From Actinomycetes bacterium (GTDB taxonomy: Bacteria; Actinomycetota; Acidimicrobiia; Acidimicrobiales; Palsa-688), in assembly GCA_021850325.1 (NCBI GenBank), contig JAJZMF010000026.1:124001-188000 (forward strand): 64,000 nucleotides of DNA, given 5' to 3'. The position numbers and the translations under genes were made by a program. The notes beneath the pieces are model-generated. The model made no database searches and was not told where the DNA came from. It saw only the letters and a list, made by a program, of their open reading frames with translations. Positions 41,059 through 48,406 of the stretch are shown piece after piece; position 1 is the first letter of the stretch, and each line of letters opens with the position of its first letter.

Positions 41059-43440
41059 TCAGCCGTCGACGGTGACGGCGGTGGGCACGGTGCCCGTGAT
41101 GGGGTAGACGGTGACCGTGCCGCTCAGGGTGACGGTGGCGCTGGCCCGCAGGTCGCCCGACGAGGGCCCCACCGAGAACGTCAGCTCGCCCGGTTCGGTC
41201 ACCCGCTGCATCGCCTCGTTGTAGAAGGCGAGCCTGCTCGGGTGGACTTCGAACACGACCCGCCTGGTCTGGCCGGGAGCGAGGTCCACGCGGGCGAAGC
41301 CGACCAGCTGGCGCTCGGGCCGGACCACCGACGCCACCGGGTCGCTCACGTACAGCTGGGCCACCTCGGTGGCGAAGCACCCGCCGGTGTTGGTCACGGC
41401 GGTTGTGACCACGACCGGGGCGGCCGTGGTGGACGCCCTTGCGCCCAGGGCGTCGTAGGCGAAGCTGGTGTAGCTCAACCCGTGGCCGAACGGGTAGAGG
41501 GGGCTTGCCGGGCTGTCGACGTAATCCCCGTAGAACATCGACTTCGAGCCTCCGTAGCGGTGCCCGTAGTAGCGGGGCACCTGGCCCACGGCCCGGGGGA
41601 GGGTGACGGGCAGGCGCCCGGAAGGGGCCACGGTACCGTACAGGACCTCTGCCAGGGCATGCCCACCTTCCTCGCCCAGGGGGTAGGCCTGGACCAGGGC
41701 GGCAGCCAAGCGGTCGATGGGCGAGAGGTCGTGGACGCGCCCGGACATGACGACCACGACCGTGGGTGTGCCGGTGGCGGCGATGGCGTCCACCAGCTGC
41801 TCCTGGGGCCCGGTGAGCCCGAGCAGGGTGGCATCACGCGCTTCTCCCACCGTGCTGGAGGGGGCGAGGCCGGAGCGGCCTGCCACCACCACGACGGCCA
41901 CCTCGCTGTCGAGCGCCGCCCGGACGGCCTCGGGGAAACCCGAGGTGTCGTCGCCCAGGACGTCGCAGCCCTGGGCGTAGGTGACCTCGAGGCCCTGGGG
42001 CGCCTGCGCACGTAGGCCGGCCAGAGGCGTGACGTGCTCGGTGTAGTAGGCCCCGGGCCGCCACTCGCCGGCGCTAACCGGGAGCAGGTTCAGGTCGCTC
42101 CCACCGCTCCAGGTCTCCGCCAGGGTGCTGTCGTCCGCAGCATCGGTGACCACCTGCTGGTGGCCGGGGTAGTGGTAGTCGCCTTGGAGCAGGCGCCGGT
42201 CGTCGGCGCCCGGGCCGATGACGGCGAGCCTTTGCAGCCCGGGCCGGAGGGGCAGGACGCCGTCGTTCTTCAAAAGCACGAGCGATTCGACGGCGGCCCG
42301 CCGGGCGAGGGAGCGCTGGGACGGGGTCTCGAACGCCGCCGACGCCTTGGCTTCGTCGACGAAGGGCTGTTCGAACAGGCCGAGAGCGAACTTCACGCTC
42401 AGCACACGGCGAACGGCGGCATCAACGGTGCCCATTTCGACCTCTCCGGAGCGGACCGCGTCCAGCAGTGGCTCACCGAAGCAAGCGGTCTCGGGCAGTT
42501 CGATGTCCAGGCCGGCACGGAGCGCCTTCAGTCCTGCCTGGCGCTTGTCAGCTGCGACATGGTGGTGGGTGATGAGCAGCGAGACGGCGAAGTAGTCCGC
42601 CACGACGATCCCCTGGAACCCGAGCTCCCCCCGCAGGAGGTCCGTGAGCAGCTGGGCGGACCCGGCCGGGGCGAGGCCGTCGACCGAGCTGTACGAGTTC
42701 ATCACCGACGCCAGGCCGGCCTGGTTTATGGCAGCGGCGAACGGCTCGGCGTAGACCTCGCGCAGTTCCCTGGGGCCGAGCTGCACCGGGGCATGGTTGC
42801 GCCCGCCCTCGGGCAGCCCGTGGCCCAGGAAGTGCTTGCCCGTCGCCACGACTCCGTCGGCCAGGTTGTCGCTCTGCAGCCCCCGCACGTACGCCGTGCC
42901 GAGCACCGAGCACAGCACCGGGTCCTCGCCGAAGGTCTCCTCCACCCGTCCCCAGCGGGGGTCGCGGGCGACATCGAGGACGGGGGCCAGGCAGTGCCGG
43001 GCGCCGACGGCGCGCAGTTGGTCCCGTACCACCCCCGCCACCTCCTCGACCAGGCCGGGGTCGAAGCTGGCTGCCAGCCCGAGGGCCTGGGGGAAGACCG
43101 TGGCGTCCCGGGCCAGGAAGCCACTGAGCCCCTCCTCGTGGACCAGGGCGGGTATGCCGAGGCGGGTGTGACGGGTCATGTGGCGCTGCAGTTCGTTCAT
43201 GAGGGCGGCGCTCTCGTGCGGCCTCAGAGCGGTGGCGCCGGAGATCCGGGTCACTTCCCCGATCCCGTGGGGTGCCACTTCGGTCGCCCGGCGGGCGCTG
43301 AAGCCGTCGCGGTCCATGAAGGCCGAGATCCACGCGCAGCCCAGTTGGGCCAGCTTCTCCTCGAGGGTCATGCGGGCGAGCAGGTCCTCACAGCGCTCGT
43401 GCAGGTCCAGCGACGGGTCGAGGTAGCGGTCCAGCGCCAT
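41059..43440 (-). CDS. GH3 family glycoside hydrolase (1), beta-glucosidase/xylosidase-like
   Basis: 793 residues from ATG 43440, with AAAGGAG upstream. TIM-barrel domain with KHFLGHG and the catalytic nucleophile Asp282 in IVVADYFA; then the alpha/beta sandwich (VIGPGADDRRLLQGDYHYPG, ending at 20 residues) and a fibronectin III-like C-terminal domain (FGHGLSYTSF, ELTFSVGPSSGDLR). No signal peptide, so it acts on imported oligosaccharides. Cleaves beta-linked glucose, xylose or related sugars. Its product could feed the neighbouring sugar-acid genes. No transporter lies nearby. Confidence 0.9.
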   Translation of the reverse strand: MALDRYLDPSLDLHERCEDLLARMTLEEKLAQLGCAWISAFMDRDGFSARRATEVAPHGIGEVTRISGATALRPHESAALMNELQRHMTRHTRLGIPALVHEEGLSGFLARDATVFPQALGLAASFDPGLVEEVAGVVRDQLRAVGARHCLAPVLDVARDPRWGRVEETFGEDPVLCSVLGTAYVRGLQSDNLADGVVATGKHFLGHGLPEGGRNHAPVQLGPRELREVYAEPFAAAINQAGLASVMNSYSSVDGLAPAGSAQLLTDLLRGELGFQGIVVADYFAVSLLITHHHVAADKRQAGLKALRAGLDIELPETACFGEPLLDAVRSGEVEMGTVDAAVRRVLSVKFALGLFEQPFVDEAKASAAFETPSQRSLARRAAVESLVLLKNDGVLPLRPGLQRLAVIGPGADDRRLLQGDYHYPGHQQVVTDAADDSTLAETWSGGSDLNLLPVSAGEWRPGAYYTEHVTPLAGLRAQAPQGLEVTYAQGCDVLGDDTSGFPEAVRAALDSEVAVVVVAGRSGLAPSSTVGEARDATLLGLTGPQEQLVDAIAATGTPTVVVVMSGRVHDLSPIDRLAAALVQAYPLGEEGGHALAEVLYGTVAPSGRLPVTLPRAVGQVPRYYGHRYGGSKSMFYGDYVDSPASPLYPFGHGLSYTSFAYDALGARASTTAAPVVVTTAVTNTGGCFATEVAQLYVSDPVASVVRPERQLVGFARVDLAPGQTRRVVFEVHPSRLAFYNEAMQRVTEPGELTFSVGPSSGDLRASATVTLSGTVTVYPITGTVPTAVTVDG

Positions 43441-43547
43441 GCCGGCTCCTTTCGGTTGGGTGAGCACCATGTTGCCCCAGGGCTGCCGCGCCGGGGCGAA
43501 CCCTCCCTGGTAGGCGGCCCTGAACCTGCCCTCCGGCGGCCAGCTCT

Positions 43548-43570
43548 GCATATGTCGGTGTTAGCATATG
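43548..43570. repeat. GCATATG direct repeats, 16 bp apart
   Basis: GCATATG at 43548-43554 and again at 43564-43570, each containing a CATATG palindrome. They stand in the divergent region between the GH3 gene and the thioredoxin-like gene and overlap a TAGCAT hexamer; a regulator site is possible. Confidence 0.45.
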
Positions 43571-43624
43571 AGGAGTACGGTATATGAGACGGCCGTGGAC
43601 CGTCCCAGGAGAGGAGACCACGTC

Positions 43625-43975
43625 ATGTTGCAGACCGGCTTGGAGCACATCGAGTCCGAGGAGGCATTCCGCCAGGCGCTGGAGGAGAACGACAACGTAA
43701 TGATCTGCTGTGGTCGCATGGGCCCGATGTGCCTGCCCGTTTACGACATCATGGAGACGCTGACCCCCGAGTACCCGCACGTGGCGTTCCGGGACATGGC
43801 TTTTGACGAGCCCGTGGGCCGCGTGGTCCGGGACCTGCCCGAGACGGCGGGCTTCACGGGCTTGCCCTTCACGGTGTACTTCAGGGAGGGCAAGGTCGTT
43901 GCCGCTACGAGCAGCATCCAGACGATGGACCAGGTGACTGCGGTCCTGGACGCCAAGTTCGCACCGCAGGCCTGA
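43625..43975 (+). CDS. Thioredoxin-like protein with CCGRMGPMC motif
   Basis: 116 residues from ATG 43625, with GGAGA 8-12 nt upstream; an in-frame ATG at 43568 would add 19 residues without homologous look. The fold follows thioredoxin: beta strand NVMIC, helix, FRDMAFDEPV, cis-Pro in GFTGLPFTVYF and GKVVAATSS. The WCGPC site is replaced by CCGRMGPMC (Cys28, Cys29, Cys36), so the redox pair would be spaced unlike CxxC. It lies 11 nt before a thioredoxin-reductase-like gene and is presumably its partner. I recall similar proteins in anaerobes, unverified. Confidence 0.82.
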   Translation: MLQTGLEHIESEEAFRQALEENDNVMICCGRMGPMCLPVYDIMETLTPEYPHVAFRDMAFDEPVGRVVRDLPETAGFTGLPFTVYFREGKVVAATSSIQTMDQVTAVLDAKFAPQA

Positions 43976-43986
43976 GCGGCGGGACG

Positions 43987-44916
43987 ATGGGCACGGACTA
44001 CGACATCGTCGTACTGGGAGCGGGGCCGGCGGGCCTGACGGCCGGCATCTACGCGGCGCGGGCGCGCCGGTCGGTGCTCGTCCTGGACACCGGTACCGTG
44101 GGAGGGCAGACCGTCCTCAGCTACCAGGTGGCCAACTACCCGGGCGTCGCCGAGACCTCGGGGCGTGAGCTCTCCCGGGCCATGGCCGAACAGGCGCGGG
44201 CGTTCGGTTGCGACATCAAGGCCTTCGCCCGGGTGGCAGATGTCGAGCTGAGGGGCGAGGTCAAGGTGGTGACCATGAGGGACGGAGCCCGCTTCAGATC
44301 CAGGGCGGTGATCGTGGCGTCCGGAGGGGTGCCTCGCAAGCTCGGGGTCGAGGGTGAGGAGACCTTCGTCGGGCAGGGGATCTCCTACTGCGCGACCTGT
44401 GACGGTGACTTCTTCACCGGGCGCCCCATCGCCGTCATCGGCGGGGGCAACTCGGCTCTCGAGGAGTCCGTTGCCCTCAGCCGCTACGCTTCGCACATAA
44501 CCGTCATCCACGAGTTCGACCACTTCCAGGCCGAGCCCTGGGTGGTGGCAGAGGCGCAGTCCAACCCCAGGACGAGCTTCCTCATGAACCAACGGGTCCT
44601 GGGTTTCACGGGGGTAAAAGGCCTGGAAGAAGTGCGTTCTGTGGACAAAGCCACCGGGGTTGTCACCCGGACCACGGTCGACGGTTGCTTCGTGTTCATA
44701 GGCTATGTGCCCAACTCCGGTGCCTTCGAAGGGCAGATGGAGCTCAACGAGAGAGGCGAGGTGGTCACCGACGAGGCGTTGCGCACCAGCCTCCCGGGGG
44801 TCTTCGCTGCCGGCGACGTACGCCACAAGCGTGTGCGCCAGATAACCACGGCAGTAGCCGACGGTACGGTGGCGGCCCTTTCGGCCCTGGAGTACCTGAG
44901 CGGGGCCGCGGCTTGA
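43987..44916 (+). CDS. trxB: Thioredoxin-reductase-like flavoprotein with altered NADPH site
   Basis: 309 residues. FAD-binding GAGPAGLTAGIYAARARRS, redox CATC (Cys135, Cys138), the second nucleotide loop GGGNSALEESVALS and the C-terminal FAD motif GVFAAGDVRHK are intact. The segment that in NADPH enzymes reads HRRxxxR is HEFDHFQA (175-182), with both arginines that hold the 2'-phosphate gone. It should therefore prefer NADH or another donor. Its partner is probably the thioredoxin-like protein encoded just upstream. The stop overlaps the ArsR start (TTGA). Confidence 0.88.
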   Translation: MGTDYDIVVLGAGPAGLTAGIYAARARRSVLVLDTGTVGGQTVLSYQVANYPGVAETSGRELSRAMAEQARAFGCDIKAFARVADVELRGEVKVVTMRDGARFRSRAVIVASGGVPRKLGVEGEETFVGQGISYCATCDGDFFTGRPIAVIGGGNSALEESVALSRYASHITVIHEFDHFQAEPWVVAEAQSNPRTSFLMNQRVLGFTGVKGLEEVRSVDKATGVVTRTTVDGCFVFIGYVPNSGAFEGQMELNERGEVVTDEALRTSLPGVFAAGDVRHKRVRQITTAVADGTVAALSALEYLSGAAA

Positions 44917-45245
44917 GCGACTTCGTCAGCGAGGTGTGCAGGGCGCTCGCCCACCCGGCCCGGCGGGCGCTGCTGCACGCGCTGGTGCGCGACGAGTGCG
45001 ATGTCGGCAACCTCGGCTCCTGTTGTGGCCTGGACCAGCCCACGGTCTCCAAGCACCTGGCGGCGCTGCGCGGTGCGGGCCTGGTGCGGGTCAGGGTGGA
45101 CGGGCGGCGGCGCTGCTACTCGTTGGGCGACCGGGCAGCCGTGGAGCGCATCCTCGACCTCCTCGGCCAGCTGGAGGAAGCTGCGTCAGGCCCCCTCGAC
45201 GGGCGCCGTCAGGCCTCTGATCACAAAGGGCATGGTCAGGCGTAG
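44913..45245 (+). CDS. ArsR family regulator with Cys-rich recognition region
   Basis: 110 residues from TTG 44913, coupled to trxB. Winged helix: RALAHPARRALLHALV, DQPTVSKHLAALRGAGLVRV, GRRRCYSLGD. Three Cys (CDVGNLGSCCG) stand just before the recognition helix and a fourth in the wing; the spacing is not the ELCVCDL metal site of ArsR/SmtB. A redox or sulfur-species sensor of the thioredoxin pair is plausible. The last 60 nt overlap the TetR gene on the other strand. Confidence 0.82.
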   Translation: MSDFVSEVCRALAHPARRALLHALVRDECDVGNLGSCCGLDQPTVSKHLAALRGAGLVRVRVDGRRRCYSLGDRAAVERILDLLGQLEEAASGPLDGRRQASDHKGHGQA

Positions 45246-45914
45246 GAGCTCCTGGTAGCTCGGCCCGTCGGGGTCCTCGAAGCTCAGCGCCAGCGCACCG
45301 CCATGCACTGCGGCCAGTGCCGTGCTCAGGGCCCGGGGAGGGACGGTCGGGGCCAGGCCGGCCTGGTCGAGGGCGCTGACGATGAAGCGGTCGAGCTCGT
45401 CCTGGAGGCGCCTGCGCAGGGTGCCCAGCCGTTGGGCGAACTGCTGGTCACGGGCCGCTTGCAGGGTGTACTCGGACGTGAGCAGCCACCAGGAGCGGTC
45501 TTCGGGGGACATGGCCACCGATAGGAACTCCTCGACCGCCGCCCCGACGATGTCGTCTCCCCCTCCCGGCCCGCCCCTGTCGTGCCCGACCGCCGACACG
45601 GCCTCCCTGGCCCGGTCCAGGGTGGTGGTGGCCAGCTGCTCGTACAGGGCGAAGAACAGCTCCTCGGTGGTCCGGAAGTTGGAGTAGAAGGCCCCCCGGG
45701 TGTAGCCGGCGCGCTCGCAGATCTCCTCGATGGTGGCCGAGAGGCCACGCTCGGCGAACACCTCGAACCCGGCCTCCATGAGCCGCTCGCGCGTCTGCGC
45801 CCGCCGCCGCGTCACCCGCCTTGCCCCCCCGGGGCTGCCACCCGCCGGGACCGTCGTGGGGGCAACCGCGACGGGCTGGGCAGGAGCTGTCCGCACCGGC
45901 TTCGGCATGCTCAC
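45186..45914 (-). CDS. TetR family regulator
   Basis: 242 residues from GTG 45914, which overlaps the MMPL stop (GTGA). A Pro/Ala-rich lead of about 30 residues is followed by the TetR helix-turn-helix (FAERGLSATIEEICERAGYT, RGAFYSNFRTTEELFFAL) and a helical ligand domain with RSWWLLTSEYTLQAAR. Being co-transcribed behind an MMPL transporter, it probably represses that transporter from the CGTATC/GATACG cluster at 48244-48266. Confidence 0.87.
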   Translation of the reverse strand: MSMPKPVRTAPAQPVAVAPTTVPAGGSPGGARRVTRRRAQTRERLMEAGFEVFAERGLSATIEEICERAGYTRGAFYSNFRTTEELFFALYEQLATTTLDRAREAVSAVGHDRGGPGGGDDIVGAAVEEFLSVAMSPEDRSWWLLTSEYTLQAARDQQFAQRLGTLRRRLQDELDRFIVSALDQAGLAPTVPPRALSTALAAVHGGALALSFEDPDGPSYQELLRLTMPFVIRGLTAPVEGA

Positions 45915-48163
45915 CGGAGGTGGGGCCTCACCTGGTGGCGCGGGCGCCGGGTAGCCGGTGCCTTGTGCCTCCCGCCGCCACCCTCGGGTGTGCCCACCAG
46001 GGAGCGGCCTTCGATATCGGCGTGGGGGAGCACGCGGTCCAGCCAGCGGGGCAACCACCAGGCCCGGCCACCGAGGAGCGCCAGGACGGCCGGCACCAGG
46101 GTCATGCGGACCACGAAGGCGTCGACCAGCACCCCTACGGCTGACGCCACGGCTATGGGTTTCACAATGGCATCATCGGTGGCCCCGAAGCTCGCGAACA
46201 CCGCGAACATGACCAGCGCCGCCGCCACCACCACCCGGTAGGCGTGGTGGGCACCGGTGAGCACGGAGAGCCGGGCATCGGAGCTGCCGACCATGTAGTC
46301 CTCCCGCACTCTCGACACCAGGAACACTTCGTAGTCCATGGCCAGACCGAACAGTACCGCGAGAAGGACAATGGGCAGGAAGCTGACCACGGGCCCGACG
46401 GCCGGCACGGCGAAGAGGCCGCTCAGCCAGCCCCACTGGAAGACCGCCGTCACCGCGCCCAACGCCGCCCCCACCGAGAGCAGGAACCCCAGCGCCGCCT
46501 TTAGCGGGACCAGGACCGAGCGGAACACCACGAGCAGGATGATGAGGGCGAGGCCCACCACGAGAGCTGCGAACGGGGCCAGGGCACCGGCCAGGCGGTC
46601 CGAGACGTCGATGCCGACCGCGGTCATCCCGGTCACCCGGACGACGGTGCCCGTGGCGGCCAGCAGGGCGGGCTCCTGCGCCCGGAGCGAGGTGACGAGG
46701 TCCTTGGTGGCGTTGGCGGCCGGCCCGGTGCGGGGCACGACGTCGATGACCGCCAGGTCCCCGGCGTGGTCCAGCTGGGGGGCCGACGCTGCCAGGACGT
46801 CGGGGAGCCGGAGCGCCTCGGACCTGACCTGTGCCGCCGCGGCGAGCAGGCCGGGGACCTGGCGGGAGGAGCCGGGACGGGGCTGGACCAGGAGCACTAG
46901 GGGGCCGTTGAGGCCGGGACCGAAATAGCGCGACACCAGGTCGTAGGCCACGCGCTCGCTCGAGGCCCGGGGGGCACTGCCGTTGTCGGGCATGGCCAGG
47001 TTGAGGCCGCGGGCCGGCACGGCCAGCGCGAGCAGGCCGAGCACGACCACGGCGATCGTCAGCGCCGGCCTGGCCACCACTGCCCGTGCCCACGACCACC
47101 GGCCGGTGCCCGGTGCCTCCGCTCGGGCTGCGGAGCGGGCGGCGGCGGAGCCGGTCCTCGGCCGCAACCTCTCGCCCAGGAGACCGAGCAGTGCAGGCAA
47201 CAGGGTCAGGGCAATGGCCACGGCGACCAGGACGGTGAAGGACGCGGCCAGGCCCATCACGGTCAGGAAGGGGATGCCGACCACCGACAGGCCGGCCATG
47301 GCAATGACCACCGTGGAGCCGGCCACGGCAACTGCTGTCCCGGACCTGCCTATGGCGAGACCGATGGAGCCCGCCACGGTCATGCCCGAGGCCAGCTGGG
47401 CCCGGTGCCGGGAGACGATGAACAGGGTGTAGTCCATGCCCACGGCCAAGCCGATCATCAACGCCAGGGTGGGGGCGGTGGAGGAGATCGCCACCACCCT
47501 GGTGAGCGAGAGCAGGACCGCCAGCCCCGTCCCCACCCCGAGCAGGGCGGCGAGGACCGTCATCCCCGCTGCCAGGGCGGACCCCAGGGCGACCAGCAGC
47601 ACCACCAGGGCTATGAGCACCCCTACGGCTTCCCCTGCGCCCACCTGGACACCCGTGGCGCCGAAGGCGTTACCGCCGAGCACCACCTGCAACCGGCCAT
47701 CGCCGGCAGCGTTTTGCACACGCCGCTGGAGCTCGGCCGTGGTCCCGGCGCGCAGGTCCATGCGCGACACCGGGTAGAGGACCTGGCCCACTGCCACCCG
47801 CCCATCGGCCGAGACCAGGTGGGCGCTGAAAGGGCTCACCACCCCGACCACTTGCGGTGCCCCGGCCGCTGCCCGCAGGGCCCGGCCGATCTCGGCCCTG
47901 GCTGCTGCCGACGTGACGAGCTGGCCGGCCGGGGCCACGAACACCATCTGGGCGGAGCTGCCCACGGCGGCGGGGAACGACCTGCTGAGCAGGTCGAGGG
48001 CCTGCTGGGACTCTGTGCCCGGGATGCTGAACTGGTTGTTGGTCCGGGCGCCGGAGGCGGCGACGCCGCCCACGGCCCCCGCCAGCAGGACCAGCCAGAC
48101 GGCGACGACAACCTTGGCGTGGCGCGCACAGGCCTGCCCCGTTCTGTAGAGCCACTTCGCCAC
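45911..48163 (-). CDS. MMPL/RND family transporter
   Basis: 750 residues, with GGAGGA before GTG 48163. Two halves of the RND fold, each with one helix, an extracellular domain and five helices; the GxxxDYxxF/L motifs are seen as VGMDYTLFIVSRHRAQL and LAMDYEVFLVSRVREDY, with the Asp-Tyr pair that carries protons. MMPL proteins export lipids, glycolipids or drugs across the membrane using the proton gradient. Substrate unknown. TetR follows with a 4-nt overlap. Confidence 0.92.
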   Translation of the reverse strand: MAKWLYRTGQACARHAKVVVAVWLVLLAGAVGGVAASGARTNNQFSIPGTESQQALDLLSRSFPAAVGSSAQMVFVAPAGQLVTSAAARAEIGRALRAAAGAPQVVGVVSPFSAHLVSADGRVAVGQVLYPVSRMDLRAGTTAELQRRVQNAAGDGRLQVVLGGNAFGATGVQVGAGEAVGVLIALVVLLVALGSALAAGMTVLAALLGVGTGLAVLLSLTRVVAISSTAPTLALMIGLAVGMDYTLFIVSRHRAQLASGMTVAGSIGLAIGRSGTAVAVAGSTVVIAMAGLSVVGIPFLTVMGLAASFTVLVAVAIALTLLPALLGLLGERLRPRTGSAAARSAARAEAPGTGRWSWARAVVARPALTIAVVVLGLLALAVPARGLNLAMPDNGSAPRASSERVAYDLVSRYFGPGLNGPLVLLVQPRPGSSRQVPGLLAAAAQVRSEALRLPDVLAASAPQLDHAGDLAVIDVVPRTGPAANATKDLVTSLRAQEPALLAATGTVVRVTGMTAVGIDVSDRLAGALAPFAALVVGLALIILLVVFRSVLVPLKAALGFLLSVGAALGAVTAVFQWGWLSGLFAVPAVGPVVSFLPIVLLAVLFGLAMDYEVFLVSRVREDYMVGSSDARLSVLTGAHHAYRVVVAAALVMFAVFASFGATDDAIVKPIAVASAVGVLVDAFVVRMTLVPAVLALLGGRAWWLPRWLDRVLPHADIEGRSLVGTPEGGGGRHKAPATRRPRHQVRPHLR

Positions 48164-48243
48164 AGGGGTTCCTCCTCGTCCCCGCCCGGCCCGGGCCCCA
48201 CCGGCCCCTTACCGTAGGCGGCGGGAGCCAATGGGTACACAGC

Positions 48244-48266
48244 CGTATCCGATACGTGTACGTATC
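48244..48266. promoter_or_regulatory. Triple half-site cluster before the MMPL gene
   Basis: CGTATC (48244-48249), GATACG (48251-48256) and CGTATC (48261-48266). The first two form a 13-bp palindrome around one base; the last two form the 16-bp palindrome GATACG-TGTA-CGTATC. Located about 80-100 nt before GTG 48163, it is a good operator for the TetR protein. Confidence 0.65.
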
Positions 48267-48406
48267 CACTTGGCCGTAAAGAGGCGGCCTCGGTGTAGGG
48301 CCCAAGGTCACAAGCCGACCGGTCCCCTTTCCGTGCCCCCGCCTGACCAGGGTGGCCCGCGGGCGGCTCAGCGGGCAGACTCTTGCCAGGACCCTCAGGA
48401 GGAGAG

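Noticed and set aside
42034-43587. A 517-codon plus-strand frame opposite GH3 (1)
   Set aside because: Shadow of the GH3 gene; no domain and biased Gly/Val/Gln/Arg content.
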